This document shows, piece after piece, positions 31,444-38,892 of a DNA stretch of 38,892 bases (position 1 is the stretch's first letter; each line of letters opens with the position of its first letter). The notes beneath the pieces were generated by a model that was given only the letters and a program-made list of their open reading frames with translations, ran no database searches and was not told the DNA's origin. The stretch is taken from positions 1-38,892 of the forward strand of contig JAFIEQ010000022.1 of the NCBI GenBank assembly GCA_020832455.1, given 5' to 3'. Position numbers and translations under genes: made by a program. This stretch comes from Nitriliruptoraceae bacterium (lineage in GTDB: Bacteria > Actinomycetota > Nitriliruptoria > Nitriliruptorales > Nitriliruptoraceae).

Positions 31444-32837
31444 GGTGTGTCCTCACGTGGGGCCGGGCCGGCGAAGGCGCCGCCCAGCTCGTCGTCGGCG
31501 TCCGCCAGCCACTCGGCGGCGCGCGGTGCCGGCTCCGCGAGCAGCTCGCGGGTCCAGGCGAGCCCCTGCTCGTCCAGGGCGTCGAGCGGGTCGCCGCTCA
31601 CGGCCAGCGCGCCGTGCGAGCGCAGCTCCTCGAACCAGGCGTCGCGACGCTCCACCCCGGGTCGCAGCATCAGGCAGTCCGGGTCGTTGATCCACCAGCG
31701 GCCGTGCTGCCACGCCCGGGCACGCCCCATCATCACCGCACCCCGGCCCGACGGCTGACTCACGTCGCCCAGCGGAGGCGCGAAGGTCGCGTCGATGTCG
31801 GGGGAGATGCGCATCGCGTCGACGATGCCGATCGAGGGCAGCAACGGCGCGCCGCAGCCGAGCAGCACCGCGTCGTCGCCGATCGCCTCGCGGACGAGTT
31901 CGAGCCCGTGCCGGTAGGCCTCCACCGGGGCGATGTCGGCGTGACGCCGGCCCGGGATCGCGCCGGCGTAGAGGAAGTCGATCTTGTGGTACCGGAAGCC
32001 CCACGCGCGCAGGGTCTGGAAGGTGGTGCGCAGGTGCGCCGCGGCGTCCGGATGGGTGACGTCCAGGACGCCGATGCGCTGCCCCCAGTGCTCGTCGGCG
32101 GCCTCCGCGCCCCCGACCAGCCAGTCCGGGTGGGCGCGGGCCAGCTCACTGTCCGCCCCGACGCAGAACGGCGCGGTCCAGATGCCGGCGTCGCGGCCGG
32201 TGTCGGCGATCCGGGCGGCGAGCTCCGACAGCGGGGCCGGGAACGCGTCGGTGCGTCGGGTGAGCCAGTCGCCGATCCCGGTCTGGTACCCGTCGTCGAG
32301 CTGGACCGTGTCGATCGACAGCCCCAGGGCATCCATGCGGTCGAGCTCGTGGCGCATGACCTGCTCGGTGACGTCGTGGTAGTAGCCGTACCAGGAGCAC
32401 CAGCCCGTCCCGATGCGGTCCGGGACGCGGGCGCCCATGGTCGCGGCCAGCGCCTCGCCGTACGAGCCGAGCGCATCGAGCAGCGGGCCGTCGTGGGTCG
32501 TCACCGTCACCGGGCCGTCGGCGGTCACCGACGCGCGACCCGCGTGGACGCGCAGCCGGATCGAGGCCACCGCTCGGGTGGGATCGGCCGCGGCCACGAT
32601 GGTGACGGGGGCGTCCGGCTCCGGCTGGACCGCGAGCAGTCCCTCGCCCTGGAACCCCTCGTCGGGCGCGGGTGTCTCCGGGCGGAAGGCCATGGTCTGC
32701 CACCTCGGCGTCGCCGGTCGGGGACCGGTCGCGCCGAGGCGGTGGATCCCCGCGGGCGACCACGACTGCCAGCCGTGCTCGTAGACGGTGCCGCGGGCGG
32801 GATCGACGGCGAGTTCGAGTACCTCGGTGAAGGACAC
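31440..32837 (-). CDS. GH36-like alpha-galactosidase (465 aa)
   Basis: This is a clan GH-D alpha-galactosidase. The motifs WCSWYGYYHDVTEQVM (about 146-161), IDTVQLDDGYQTGIGDWL (175-192), the nucleophile Asp287 in YHKIDFLYAG and the probable acid/base Asp347 in MRISPDID are in the expected order. It is shorter than full-length GH36 (about 700) since the N-terminal beta-domain is reduced; GTG 32837 with AGGAG 6 nt upstream is well supported and the longer reading frame upstream is Arg-rich shadow. It is the third gene in the galE operon. The enzyme would release galactose from melibiose/raffinose-like substrates in the cytoplasm. Confidence 0.87.
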   Translation of the reverse strand: MSFTEVLELAVDPARGTVYEHGWQSWSPAGIHRLGATGPRPATPRWQTMAFRPETPAPDEGFQGEGLLAVQPEPDAPVTIVAAADPTRAVASIRLRVHAGRASVTADGPVTVTTHDGPLLDALGSYGEALAATMGARVPDRIGTGWCSWYGYYHDVTEQVMRHELDRMDALGLSIDTVQLDDGYQTGIGDWLTRRTDAFPAPLSELAARIADTGRDAGIWTAPFCVGADSELARAHPDWLVGGAEAADEHWGQRIGVLDVTHPDAAAHLRTTFQTLRAWGFRYHKIDFLYAGAIPGRRHADIAPVEAYRHGLELVREAIGDDAVLLGCGAPLLPSIGIVDAMRISPDIDATFAPPLGDVSQPSGRGAVMMGRARAWQHGRWWINDPDCLMLRPGVERRDAWFEELRSHGALAVSGDPLDALDEQGLAWTRELLAEPAPRAAEWLADADDELGGAFAGPAPREDTP

Positions 32838-32875
32838 GGGTGCTCCTGCGAGGGGTCGGTGCGGGGGACGGCGGG

Positions 32876-33703
32876 TCAGCCCTCGACCTCGGCGAGTTGG
32901 ACCTCCAGGCCCGTCTCGCGCAGCGTGGCCACGAGGTCGGGGTCCGCGTTCGCGTCGGTGATGAGCCCGTCGACGTCGTCGAGTGTGCAGACGTGGGCGA
33001 GGGAGACCTGGCCGAGCTTGGAGCCGTCCGCACACACGATGCGTCGTTGGGCGGCGGCGAGGATGAGCCGCTTGACCTCGGTCTCGGGGAGGTTGACGTT
33101 GGTGACGCCGCGTTCGGGGTCGACACCGTTGCACCCCACGAACGCGGTGCCGGCGTTGATCGAGGCGAGCACCAGCCCGGCCAGCGGTTCGACCAGGGAG
33201 TGCTGCTTGGGCCGCAAGGTCCCGCCGGTGATCACGACCGTCAGCCACGACTCCGCCGGTTCGAGCGCGAGCGCGATCGTCAGCGAGGAGGTGAACACGG
33301 TCACGTCACGCAGGTCCTCGCGCGTCGCGAGCGCCTGCGCGATGGCGGTCGTGGTCGTGCCGACGTCGAGGATGAGAGTGTCACCGCTCGCGACCGTGCC
33401 GGCGGCGAGTCGCGCGATGGCGCGTTTCTCCGTGGCCGCGGCGACCTCGGCCTCCTCGAAGGGGCGCTCGGCGGGGGCGGCGGAACGCGGCACCGCACCG
33501 CCGCGCACGCGGCGCAGCTGCCCGCGACGTTCCAGGGCATCGAGGTCGGCGCGGACCGTGACCTCGGACACCTCGAAACGCTGCGCCAGGTCGGTGACCC
33601 GGACGAAGTCCCGTTCCCGGAGCAGCTGGCGCATCCGATCGCGCCGCACCCGGGCGGGCAGCGGCTGCGGGAGCGGTCCGTCGCCGTCGCGGGGTTCGCT
33701 CAC
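32876..33703 (-). CDS. DeoR/GlpR-family transcriptional regulator (275 aa)
   Basis: The N-terminal winged helix-turn-helix (FVRVTDLAQRFEVSEVTVRADLDALERRG, about 33-61) and the sugar-phosphate sensor pocket (DVGTTTTAIAQAL, later GCNGVDPERG) define the DeoR class. The GTG start 33703 overlaps the galE stop (GTGA) and lies next to galactoside enzymes, so it probably represses the galactoside genes in response to a phosphorylated sugar such as galactose-1-phosphate; that is inference. Candidate operators (TTTCGG elements) occur upstream of galT and between galE and galK. Confidence 0.92.
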   Translation of the reverse strand: MSEPRDGDGPLPQPLPARVRRDRMRQLLRERDFVRVTDLAQRFEVSEVTVRADLDALERRGQLRRVRGGAVPRSAAPAERPFEEAEVAAATEKRAIARLAAGTVASGDTLILDVGTTTTAIAQALATREDLRDVTVFTSSLTIALALEPAESWLTVVITGGTLRPKQHSLVEPLAGLVLASINAGTAFVGCNGVDPERGVTNVNLPETEVKRLILAAAQRRIVCADGSKLGQVSLAHVCTLDDVDGLITDANADPDLVATLRETGLEVQLAEVEG

Positions 33704-34653
33704 CGGCGGGCCTCCCACGCGTCGGCCACGATGTCGGTCAACTCCGGACGGCCCGGGCGCCAGTCCAGCAGCGTCGCGGCGCGCGCACTGGAGGCGACGA
33801 GCGTCGCCGGATCGCCGGCGCGGCGTTCGGCCTCGACCACGGGGATGTCGTGACCGGTGACCTGCCGCACCGCGTCGATGACCTCGCGGACGCTGAAGCC
33901 CCGTCCGTTGCCGAGGTTGCAGACGAGCTGGCCGTGCTCGTCGAGCCGCTCGAGCGCGCGGACGTGCGCGTCGGCGAGGTCCGCGACGTGCACGTAGTCG
34001 CGGACCGCGGTGCCGTCCGGCGTCGGGTAGTCGGTCCCGAAGACGCTGATGTGGTCGCGCTGGCCGGCGGCGACCTGGAGCACCAACGGGATCAGGTGGG
34101 TCTCCGGGTCGTGGCGCTCGGGGCGCCCCGGGCTCGCACCCGCCGCGTTGAAGTAGCGCAGCGCGGCGGTGCGCAGGCCGTGGATGTCGTGGTGCCACTG
34201 CATCATCCGCTCGACGAGCAGCTTCGACTCGCCGTAGGCGTTGGTCGGGCGCAGCGCCGCGTCCTCGGCGACGGGGATCGCGTCCGGGTCGCCGTAGACC
34301 GCGGCGGTGGACGACAGCACGAACCGCTCGACCCCGTGTCGGATCAGCGCCTCGAGCAGCGTCGCGGAGCCGGCGGTGTTCACCGCGAAGAAGCGCTCGG
34401 GGTGCTGCATCGACTCCCCGGCCTCGATCAGCGCGGCGAAGTGCAGGCAGGCGTCGAAGCCCTCGACCACGACCGCGTCGATCGCGAGCGGGTCGGTCAC
34501 GTCGACCTCGACGAACGCGGCACCCTCGGGGACCGCGTCGCGGTGCCCGCGGCTGAGATCGTCGGCGACGGTGACCTCGTGGCCGGCCTCGAGCAGTGCC
34601 GCTGCGGTCGTCGCCCCGATGTATCCGGCACCACCGGTGACGAGCACGTGCAT
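33700..34653 (-). CDS. galE: UDP-glucose 4-epimerase (317 aa)
   Basis: This extended short-chain dehydrogenase interconverts UDP-galactose and UDP-glucose in the Leloir pathway. GGAGYIG (7-13) binds NAD. The catalytic Ser lies in SSTAAVYG (about 114-121) and the Y140-x-x-x-K144 pair in YGESK. The ALRYFNAAGA and RDYVHVADLA motifs follow. ATG 34653 is supported by GGAGGTCCC upstream and correct family start MHVLVTGGAGYIG. It is first in the operon that also carries deoR, GH36 and GH42, and diverges from galK. Confidence 0.95.
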   Translation of the reverse strand: MHVLVTGGAGYIGATTAAALLEAGHEVTVADDLSRGHRDAVPEGAAFVEVDVTDPLAIDAVVVEGFDACLHFAALIEAGESMQHPERFFAVNTAGSATLLEALIRHGVERFVLSSTAAVYGDPDAIPVAEDAALRPTNAYGESKLLVERMMQWHHDIHGLRTAALRYFNAAGASPGRPERHDPETHLIPLVLQVAAGQRDHISVFGTDYPTPDGTAVRDYVHVADLADAHVRALERLDEHGQLVCNLGNGRGFSVREVIDAVRQVTGHDIPVVEAERRAGDPATLVASSARAATLLDWRPGRPELTDIVADAWEARR

Positions 34654-34755
34654 GCGGGACCTCCAGGTCGTCGGGCGTTCACGCGCGCACCTTACGATAG
34701 TTTGCCGTTCACTTCGTTCCACTTTCGGACCGCACGCTTCCGGAGACGCCTCACG
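34654..34755. promoter_or_regulatory. galE-galK divergent control region
   Basis: A TATCGT box on the minus strand (about 34702-34697) suits galE as -10, with a weak -35. TTCG-type elements at about 34713 and 34724 (TTTCGG at 34723-34728) are one helical turn apart, in the manner of DeoR-family direct repeats, and resemble the galT palindrome at 25069-25082. The region is the likely site of joint control of galE and galK. No experiment or search supports this. Confidence 0.4.
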
Positions 34756-35853
34756 ATGCGCACGTTCCACGCTCCAGGTCGGGCCAACCTGATCGGTGAG
34801 CACACCGACCACACCGACGGTCTGGTGCTGCCGGTCGCCTTGGATCGCGGGCTGACGCTGCGGGTCGAACCGGGCGGTGACCGGATCGTGATCCGCTCGG
34901 ACGGTGCGGACGAGGTGGCCGACGTCCCGGCCGACGGCCACGAGGCGCCGGCGGACGGGTTCGGCCGGTTCGTCGCGGCGGTCGCCGCCGAGCTCGACGA
35001 GCTCGGCCGGCCACCGGTCGGCTGCACGGGCGAGCTGCGCTCCGACCTCCCGCAGGGTGCCGGGCTGTCCTCTTCCGCCGCACTGGAGGTCGTGGTCGCG
35101 CTCGCGCTGCAGGCCATCGCGGGAGACGACGCGCCGACGCTGTCGCCGATCGAGGTGGCCGCGCTGGGGCGTCGTGCGGAGCACCGCGCCGTCGGGGTGC
35201 CGTCCGGGATCATGGACCAGGCCGCCTCCGTGCTGGGCCGCCGCGACCACGCCGTGCTGCTCGACTGCGGCACGCTCGAGGTCCGCCACGTCCCCATGCC
35301 GGCCGGCCTGCGCCTGCTGGTGCTCGACACCGGGGTGCGTCGCCAGCTGGAGCACTCCGGTTACGCGCAGCGGACCGAGGAACTGCGGGCCGCGCTGCCG
35401 GTGCTCGGCGGTCGACGTCCCGTGCAGGTGGCGGTCGCGGAACTCGACGACCTGCTCGCGGGGCTCGACGCGGTCCCAGCCCGCCGGCTGCGCCACGTGG
35501 TGACGGAGAACGAACGGGTCCGCGCGACCGCGGACGCGCTGACGCAGGGGGACCTGCCGGCGGTGGGCCGGCTGTTCGCGGCCGGCCACGCGAGCCTGCG
35601 CGACGACTTCGAGGTGTCGATCGCGGAGCTCGACGGGTTCGTCGAAGTCGCGCTCGACGCGGGCGCCGTCGCGGCGCGGATGACCGGCGGTGGGTTCGGT
35701 GGCGCGGCGATCGCGCTGGTCGAGGTCGACCGTGTGGACGACGTCGCCGCCGACGCCGAGGTCGCCTACCGCCGACGGTTCCCGGACCGCACGCCTGCGG
35801 TGCACCGGTGTGCGGTGGCGGACGGGGCGGGGGAGCGGACCGGGCCGAGCTGA
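34756..35853 (+). CDS. galK: Galactokinase (365 aa)
   Basis: This GHMP-superfamily kinase phosphorylates galactose at C1. The substrate signature PGRANLIGEHTDHTDG (7-22) is followed by the ATP-binding LPQGAGLSSSAALEV (about 97-111) and the C-terminal RMTGGGFGGAAIALV. The length is close to the family norm, a little short of E. coli GalK. ATG 34756 begins with the family N-terminus MRTFHAPGRAN; GGAG lies 10 nt upstream, a longer than usual spacing. It diverges from galE and its stop codon lies within a 15-bp tandem repeat. Confidence 0.94.
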   Translation: MRTFHAPGRANLIGEHTDHTDGLVLPVALDRGLTLRVEPGGDRIVIRSDGADEVADVPADGHEAPADGFGRFVAAVAAELDELGRPPVGCTGELRSDLPQGAGLSSSAALEVVVALALQAIAGDDAPTLSPIEVAALGRRAEHRAVGVPSGIMDQAASVLGRRDHAVLLDCGTLEVRHVPMPAGLRLLVLDTGVRRQLEHSGYAQRTEELRAALPVLGGRRPVQVAVAELDDLLAGLDAVPARRLRHVVTENERVRATADALTQGDLPAVGRLFAAGHASLRDDFEVSIAELDGFVEVALDAGAVAARMTGGGFGGAAIALVEVDRVDDVAADAEVAYRRRFPDRTPAVHRCAVADGAGERTGPS

Positions 35854-35877
35854 GTCGGGCCGAGCTGAGTCGGGCCG
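35841..35877. repeat. 15-bp tandem repeat at the galK 3' end
   Basis: CGGGCCGAGCTGAGT is repeated at 35841-35855 and 35856-35870, with a third partial copy (CGGGCCG, 35871-35877). The first copy contains the galK stop (35851-35853). It fills the gap to the convergent galM gene. Confidence 0.9.
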
Positions 35878-35878
35878 T

Positions 35879-36727
35879 TCAGCGCCAGGCCCAGCTCGCG
35901 CGCAGGACCAGCGGTCGTCCCGGTCGCACGATGCGCGGGTCGTGCTGGTTCACCTCGTCGGGCGGCCCGGTCTGCGGTTCGACGCAGATCGCGTGGTCCC
36001 GGCCCGTGAAGACCACCGTGGCGGGTCCGTCGCTGGACATCGTCAGGTGTCGGTCGGGTCCCCACCGCAGCACCACCGGCCCGTCGAGCCCGACGAAGGT
36101 GTCGTCCCACGGACCATCGGGGACGGGCACCTCGTGCCCGGTGACGATGCCCTGCGCGTCCCGGGTCCGCATGCGTGTCCCGGCCGGCAGCTCGACCGTG
36201 ACCTCGTGTCCGTCGATGTGCCGGCGCAGCCACGGGTGCCACCCCATGGTCACCGGGCAGGGTGCGTCGACCGCGGCGGTGAGGGTCAGCTCGAGGCGGT
36301 CCGGGTGCAGTGCGAGGTGTTGGGTGAGTCGGACGCCGGCGAACCAGTGCGGCGTCGCGCCGGTCTCGTCGGGCCCGGGGATGCGGTGCTCCCAGCGGGC
36401 CGCGTCGGTGTGCACCCAGGGTGCATCCAGGACCAGTCCGTGCAGGCCGTGGCCGTCCGGCGCGGGCACCGCGGTGACGGTCCGCCCGTCCCAGCTCGCG
36501 CGGGCACCGCGGATCCTGCCCGCCCACGGGGCCATCACGAACGAGCCGGAGGAGAAGCGCGGCTCGTCCGTCTCACCGCCGCGCGGTGCCGTGTGCAGCA
36601 GTTCCACCCCGCCGACGACCAGGGAGGTGATCCGGGCGCCATCGGAGGCGTCCACGGTGACCGTCGCGTCACCGGCACGGAGGACGGTGGGGCCGTCGTC
36701 GCGGTCGGGTGCTGCAGGGTCAGCCAT
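35879..36727 (-). CDS. galM: Aldose 1-epimerase (mutarotase), 282 aa
   Basis: This enzyme interconverts alpha and beta anomers of galactose, supplying galactokinase. Family motifs are [16 protein letters not shown] (substrate His), MGWHPWLR (catalytic His) and [14 protein letters not shown] (catalytic Glu). ATG 36727 has GGAGG 7 nt upstream. It ends toward galK and diverges from the chemoreceptor gene. It is shorter than E. coli GalM, as in many actinobacterial members; glucose-6-phosphate-type epimerase (YeaD-like) is a less likely alternative. Confidence 0.9.
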   Translation of the reverse strand: MADPAAPDRDDGPTVLRAGDATVTVDASDGARITSLVVGGVELLHTAPRGGETDEPRFSSGSFVMAPWAGRIRGARASWDGRTVTAVPAPDGHGLHGLVLDAPWVHTDAARWEHRIPGPDETGATPHWFAGVRLTQHLALHPDRLELTLTAAVDAPCPVTMGWHPWLRRHIDGHEVTVELPAGTRMRTRDAQGIVTGHEVPVPDGPWDDTFVGLDGPVVLRWGPDRHLTMSSDGPATVVFTGRDHAICVEPQTGPPDEVNQHDPRIVRPGRPLVLRASWAWR

Positions 36728-36855
36728 CGGGTGCCCTCCGGTCCGGGACGCTAGCCGGAGCCCGCCTGTGCGCTGCGCGCCGTCGGTGCTTGTGCGAGGT
36801 GGTGCGTGGCCGTCGGGTAGGGCCGAAGGGCCCGATAGGCGATGGGTCTAGTGGG

Positions 36856-36876
36856 CCGGCAACTGGACGGTGCCGG
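36856..36876 (+). promoter_or_regulatory. Leader hairpin upstream of the chemoreceptor
   Basis: CCGGCA (36856-36861) pairs with TGCCGG (36871-36876) around a 9-nt loop. It lies about 30 nt before the chemoreceptor start and may be part of the leader. The rest of the 180-nt galM-chemoreceptor interval shows no gene and no promoter I can defend. Confidence 0.35.
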
Positions 36877-36906
36877 TTCCCGACACACGGATGTGAGGAG
36901 CGCGGG

Positions 36907-38460
36907 ATGATCGCACGCATGCCACTTCGGAAGAAGCTGTTCGGGGCGTTCGGCGCCGTGATCGCGTTGCTGGCCATCGTCGGCTGGCTCGGCGCGGGGG
37001 CACTGGGGACGTTGTCGCAGGGGGCGGTGGATCTGCAGCGGACCTCCGCGATCAACGCCGAGCTCGACCGGTTCATCGGCAACCTCTACGAAGCCGAGGC
37101 GGCCGCCTACAGCTACGCCGTGGCCGGCAACGAGGCGGGTCGAACCGAGCTCGTCGACGCCGGGAACGCGGCGCTCGCGCACCTCGGTGAGGTGGGCAAC
37201 CTGACCCAGATCGAGGCGGTGCAGGAGTTCGTCGCACGGACCACCCCGCGTGCCGAAGCGCATCTCGAGCTGCTCGCGGAGCTGGTGGACCGCGCGGACG
37301 CGGACGGGCTGGGCGCCGCCGCCGACTGGAGCGCCGATGGCGCGCTGGCGGTGTCCCTGGAGACGATCCGCGCCGACTACATCGAGCTGATGGAGACCCG
37401 CGACGGTCTCATGGTGCAGCGACGCGACGATGCACAGGCGTTCGCCGTGAGCGGTCGACTCCAGCTGTTCGCCGGTCTCGGCACGGCCATGCTGCTCGGG
37501 CTGTCGCTCGCCTGGCTGCTGACCCGTCAGGTCACCGGCCAGGTCGGCGGTGCGGCCCGCAACGTGACCGGTTCCGCCGATGAGCTCGCCGCCGTCTCCG
37601 GGCAGATGTCCGCGACCGCGGAGGAGACGGCCAGCCAGGCCAACGTGGTCGCGGCGGCCGGTGAGCAGGTCAGTCAGAACGTCGCCACGGTGGCCACGGC
37701 GGTCGAGGAGATGACCGCGACGGTGTCGGAGATCGCGCAGAACGCCGGTCAGGCCTCGGATGTCGCCAGCGAGGCCGTCGAGTCCGCCGCCGATGCCAAC
37801 CGCATCGTCGCCGAGCTCGGCGCGTCGTCGGCGGAGATCGGTGCCGTCATCGACGTGATCACCTCGATCGCGGAGCAGACGAACCTGCTCGCGCTCAACG
37901 CCACCATCGAGGCCGCACGTGCCGGCGAGGCCGGCAAGGGCTTCGCGGTCGTGGCCGGTGAGGTCAAGGAGCTCGCGAACCAGACCTCCAAGGCCACCGA
38001 GGAGATCTCCAGCCGCATCGAGGCGCTGCAGACCGATTCGAGCTCCGCGGTGCAGGCCATCGACCGGATCACCGAGGTCATCGACCGGATCTCGTCCATC
38101 TCCGTCACGATCGCCTCGGCGGTCGAGGAGCAGGGCGCGACCACCGCGGAGATCTCGCGCAGCGTCAACGAGGCGGCGCTCGGCTCGGCCAACATCGCGG
38201 AGAACGTCACCGCGGTGGCGCAGGCGGCGCAGGACACCGCGCAGGCTGCCGGGCAGACCCAGCAGATGGCGCGGAGCCTGACCGACGTCGCGAACGAACT
38301 GCACGCGGTCGTCGACGGGCTCTCCAAGGACCTCGCGGACGCCACGGACGCCCCCGGCCGGGGTGATGCGCACCACCGTGGCGCCGGGGGCTCGAGCGCC
38401 GCTCCCACCCACACTGGCGAGGGCGACCGGCCCCGCGAGCTCGTCGCCGCCGGCGTCTGA
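36907..38460 (+). CDS. Methyl-accepting chemotaxis protein lacking a HAMP domain (517 aa)
   Basis: TM1 is about residues 11-33 and TM2 about 187-207. The ~150-residue extracellular sensor between them is all helical and Ala/Glu-rich, like a four-helix bundle (4HB_MCP). After TM2 the protein goes directly into the signalling coiled coil. Its hairpin tip [33 protein letters not shown] (about 321-353; quoted in parts by IAEQTN and [10 protein letters not shown]) is canonical for CheA/CheW binding. TM2-to-tip distance is about 134 residues against about 180 in Tsr, leaving no room for HAMP. A Gly/His-rich tail ends the protein. ATG 36907 has GAGGAG 6 nt upstream. No che or fla gene is visible here. 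Confidence 0.9.
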   Translation: MIARMPLRKKLFGAFGAVIALLAIVGWLGAGALGTLSQGAVDLQRTSAINAELDRFIGNLYEAEAAAYSYAVAGNEAGRTELVDAGNAALAHLGEVGNLTQIEAVQEFVARTTPRAEAHLELLAELVDRADADGLGAAADWSADGALAVSLETIRADYIELMETRDGLMVQRRDDAQAFAVSGRLQLFAGLGTAMLLGLSLAWLLTRQVTGQVGGAARNVTGSADELAAVSGQMSATAEETASQANVVAAAGEQVSQNVATVATAVEEMTATVSEIAQNAGQASDVASEAVESAADANRIVAELGASSAEIGAVIDVITSIAEQTNLLALNATIEAARAGEAGKGFAVVAGEVKELANQTSKATEEISSRIEALQTDSSSAVQAIDRITEVIDRISSISVTIASAVEEQGATTAEISRSVNEAALGSANIAENVTAVAQAAQDTAQAAGQTQQMARSLTDVANELHAVVDGLSKDLADATDAPGRGDAHHRGAGGSSAAPTHTGEGDRPRELVAAGV

Positions 38461-38464
38461 TCGA

Positions 38465-38500
38465 CCCGCGGGGGGGCCGGCCCCCCCCCCCCCCCCCCCC
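38465..38500. other. G/C homopolymer tract after the chemoreceptor
   Basis: A run of G, then exactly 20 C bases (38481-38500), begins 5 nt after the chemoreceptor stop. A terminator hairpin would be expected here, so this may be collapsed structured DNA. Real homopolymer (phase-variable) DNA is the alternative. Confidence 0.65.
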
Positions 38501-38573
38501 GGCGACACCCCACCTCGCCCCATGCATGCGGGCGGGGCCGGGGGGATAGACCGGGAGAATTGGGAGGTCGCCG

Positions 38574-38892
38574 ATGGCGGCGCTGACGATGCCTTCGTTC
38601 CACCTGCCGCGGTTGCTGGATGCGCCGACCTGGATGCGGTTCGTGCTCGGTTGGCGACTGCTGCACCTGGTCGTGGCCGCCGTCGCCGCATTCGCCGCGA
38701 TGACCGGTGCCCTGGAGGGGCCGGCCCGTATCGCGGCCATCGCCGCGTCGGTGACGCTGGTCGTGCTCGACGTGGCCGCGATCGTCGGCCTGCTGCGGAC
38801 GTCCTCGCTCGGACGGTCGCTGTCGCTGGCCGCCGACTACCTCACCTTCCTCGGCGCGGTCCTGTTCCTCCTGCACCTCAACCGGGTGTTCG
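38574..38892 (+). CDS. Paralogue of the fused ABC permease, 5' part only
   Basis: The gene runs off the window after 106 codons. The protein begins MAALTMPSFHLPRLLDAPTW and matches the N-terminal membrane domain of the permease at 20537-22210, with an identical SLAADYLTFLGAVLFLLH stretch and the shared LEGPARIAA. GGGAGGT lies 5 nt before ATG 38574. Two hydrophobic helices and the start of a third are visible. By analogy it is the beginning of a MalF-type permease fusion, but the permease half is outside the window, so a stand-alone membrane domain cannot be excluded. Confidence 0.75.
   Translation, partial: MAALTMPSFHLPRLLDAPTWMRFVLGWRLLHLVVAAVAAFAAMTGALEGPARIAAIAASVTLVVLDVAAIVGLLRTSSLGRSLSLAADYLTFLGAVLFLLHLNRVF

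Noticed and set aside
36821..36850. Sigma-28 type flagellar promoter (CCGATA) upstream of the chemoreceptor
   Set aside because: CCGATA resembles part of GCCGATAA, but there is no TAAA at the right distance. Too weak to call.
36727..36906. Cyclic-di-GMP or other riboswitch before the chemoreceptor
   Set aside because: A 6-bp hairpin is present but no consensus core of a known riboswitch can be matched by eye.

Overview
This window is a 38.9 kb stretch of very GC-rich DNA. Gene density, GTG and TTG starts, frequent 4-nt ATGA/GTGA overlaps, lipoprotein-type solute-binding proteins, a DUF4032 protein and WXG-like small proteins all suggest an actinobacterium. A deep-branching lineage such as Nitriliruptoria/Euzebya is my guess only. 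No mobile element, CRISPR array, tRNA or rRNA was found.

Layout. (1) 1-708: 3' end of a NuoF-like Fe-S protein, damaged at the window edge. (2) 742-9610: an alpha-glucoside locus. Alpha-glucosidase and fructokinase (minus) diverge from a LacI-type regulator, a MalK/UgpC-type ATPase, an AglE-like binding lipoprotein and two permeases (plus). Two near-palindromic LacI-type operators (3614-3627, 4877-4890) tie the divergent units together. Products of sucrose-like substrates would be glucose plus fructose, which fits the fructokinase. (3) 9776-15441: a DUF4032 kinase-like protein, a secreted alpha/beta hydrolase, a GHL10-type lipoprotein and metG. (4) 15555-19266: a moxR - DUF58 - DUF4129 operon. 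(5) 25018 down to 19334 (minus): galT, a second sugar-binding lipoprotein and two unusual permeases, one with a large N-terminal membrane domain and one with a large loop insert, with no ATPase of their own. (6) 28723 down to 25192 (minus): five tightly coupled genes that I do not recognise as a described system. They encode an 86-residue WXG-like helical protein, a 523-residue helical protein with a hydrophobic Ala/Gly segment and 11-residue repeats, a small membrane protein, a DUF1795/LpqN-like protein and a 265-residue protein faintly like EspG chaperones. A divergent membrane-protein gene faces them. (7) 29431-36727: galactoside genes galE - deoR - GH36 - GH42 (minus), divergent galK (plus), and galM (minus). 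(8) 36907-38892: a HAMP-less chemoreceptor, then the start of a paralogue of the fused permease.

Together the genes describe a cell that imports alpha-glucosides and galactosides by ABC transport, cleaves them in the cytoplasm, and feeds galactose into the Leloir pathway (GalM, GalK, GalT, GalE). The two sugar regulons appear to use different regulators (LacI and DeoR) but may share one ATPase.

Caution: 1-70, 22252-22372 and 38465-38500 are long G/C homopolymer runs that look like failed base-calling, and they lie where strong hairpins would be expected. The most interesting items are the five-gene WXG-like cassette, the pair of fused permeases, three apparently leaderless promoters, and strong RNA hairpins after both binding-protein genes.
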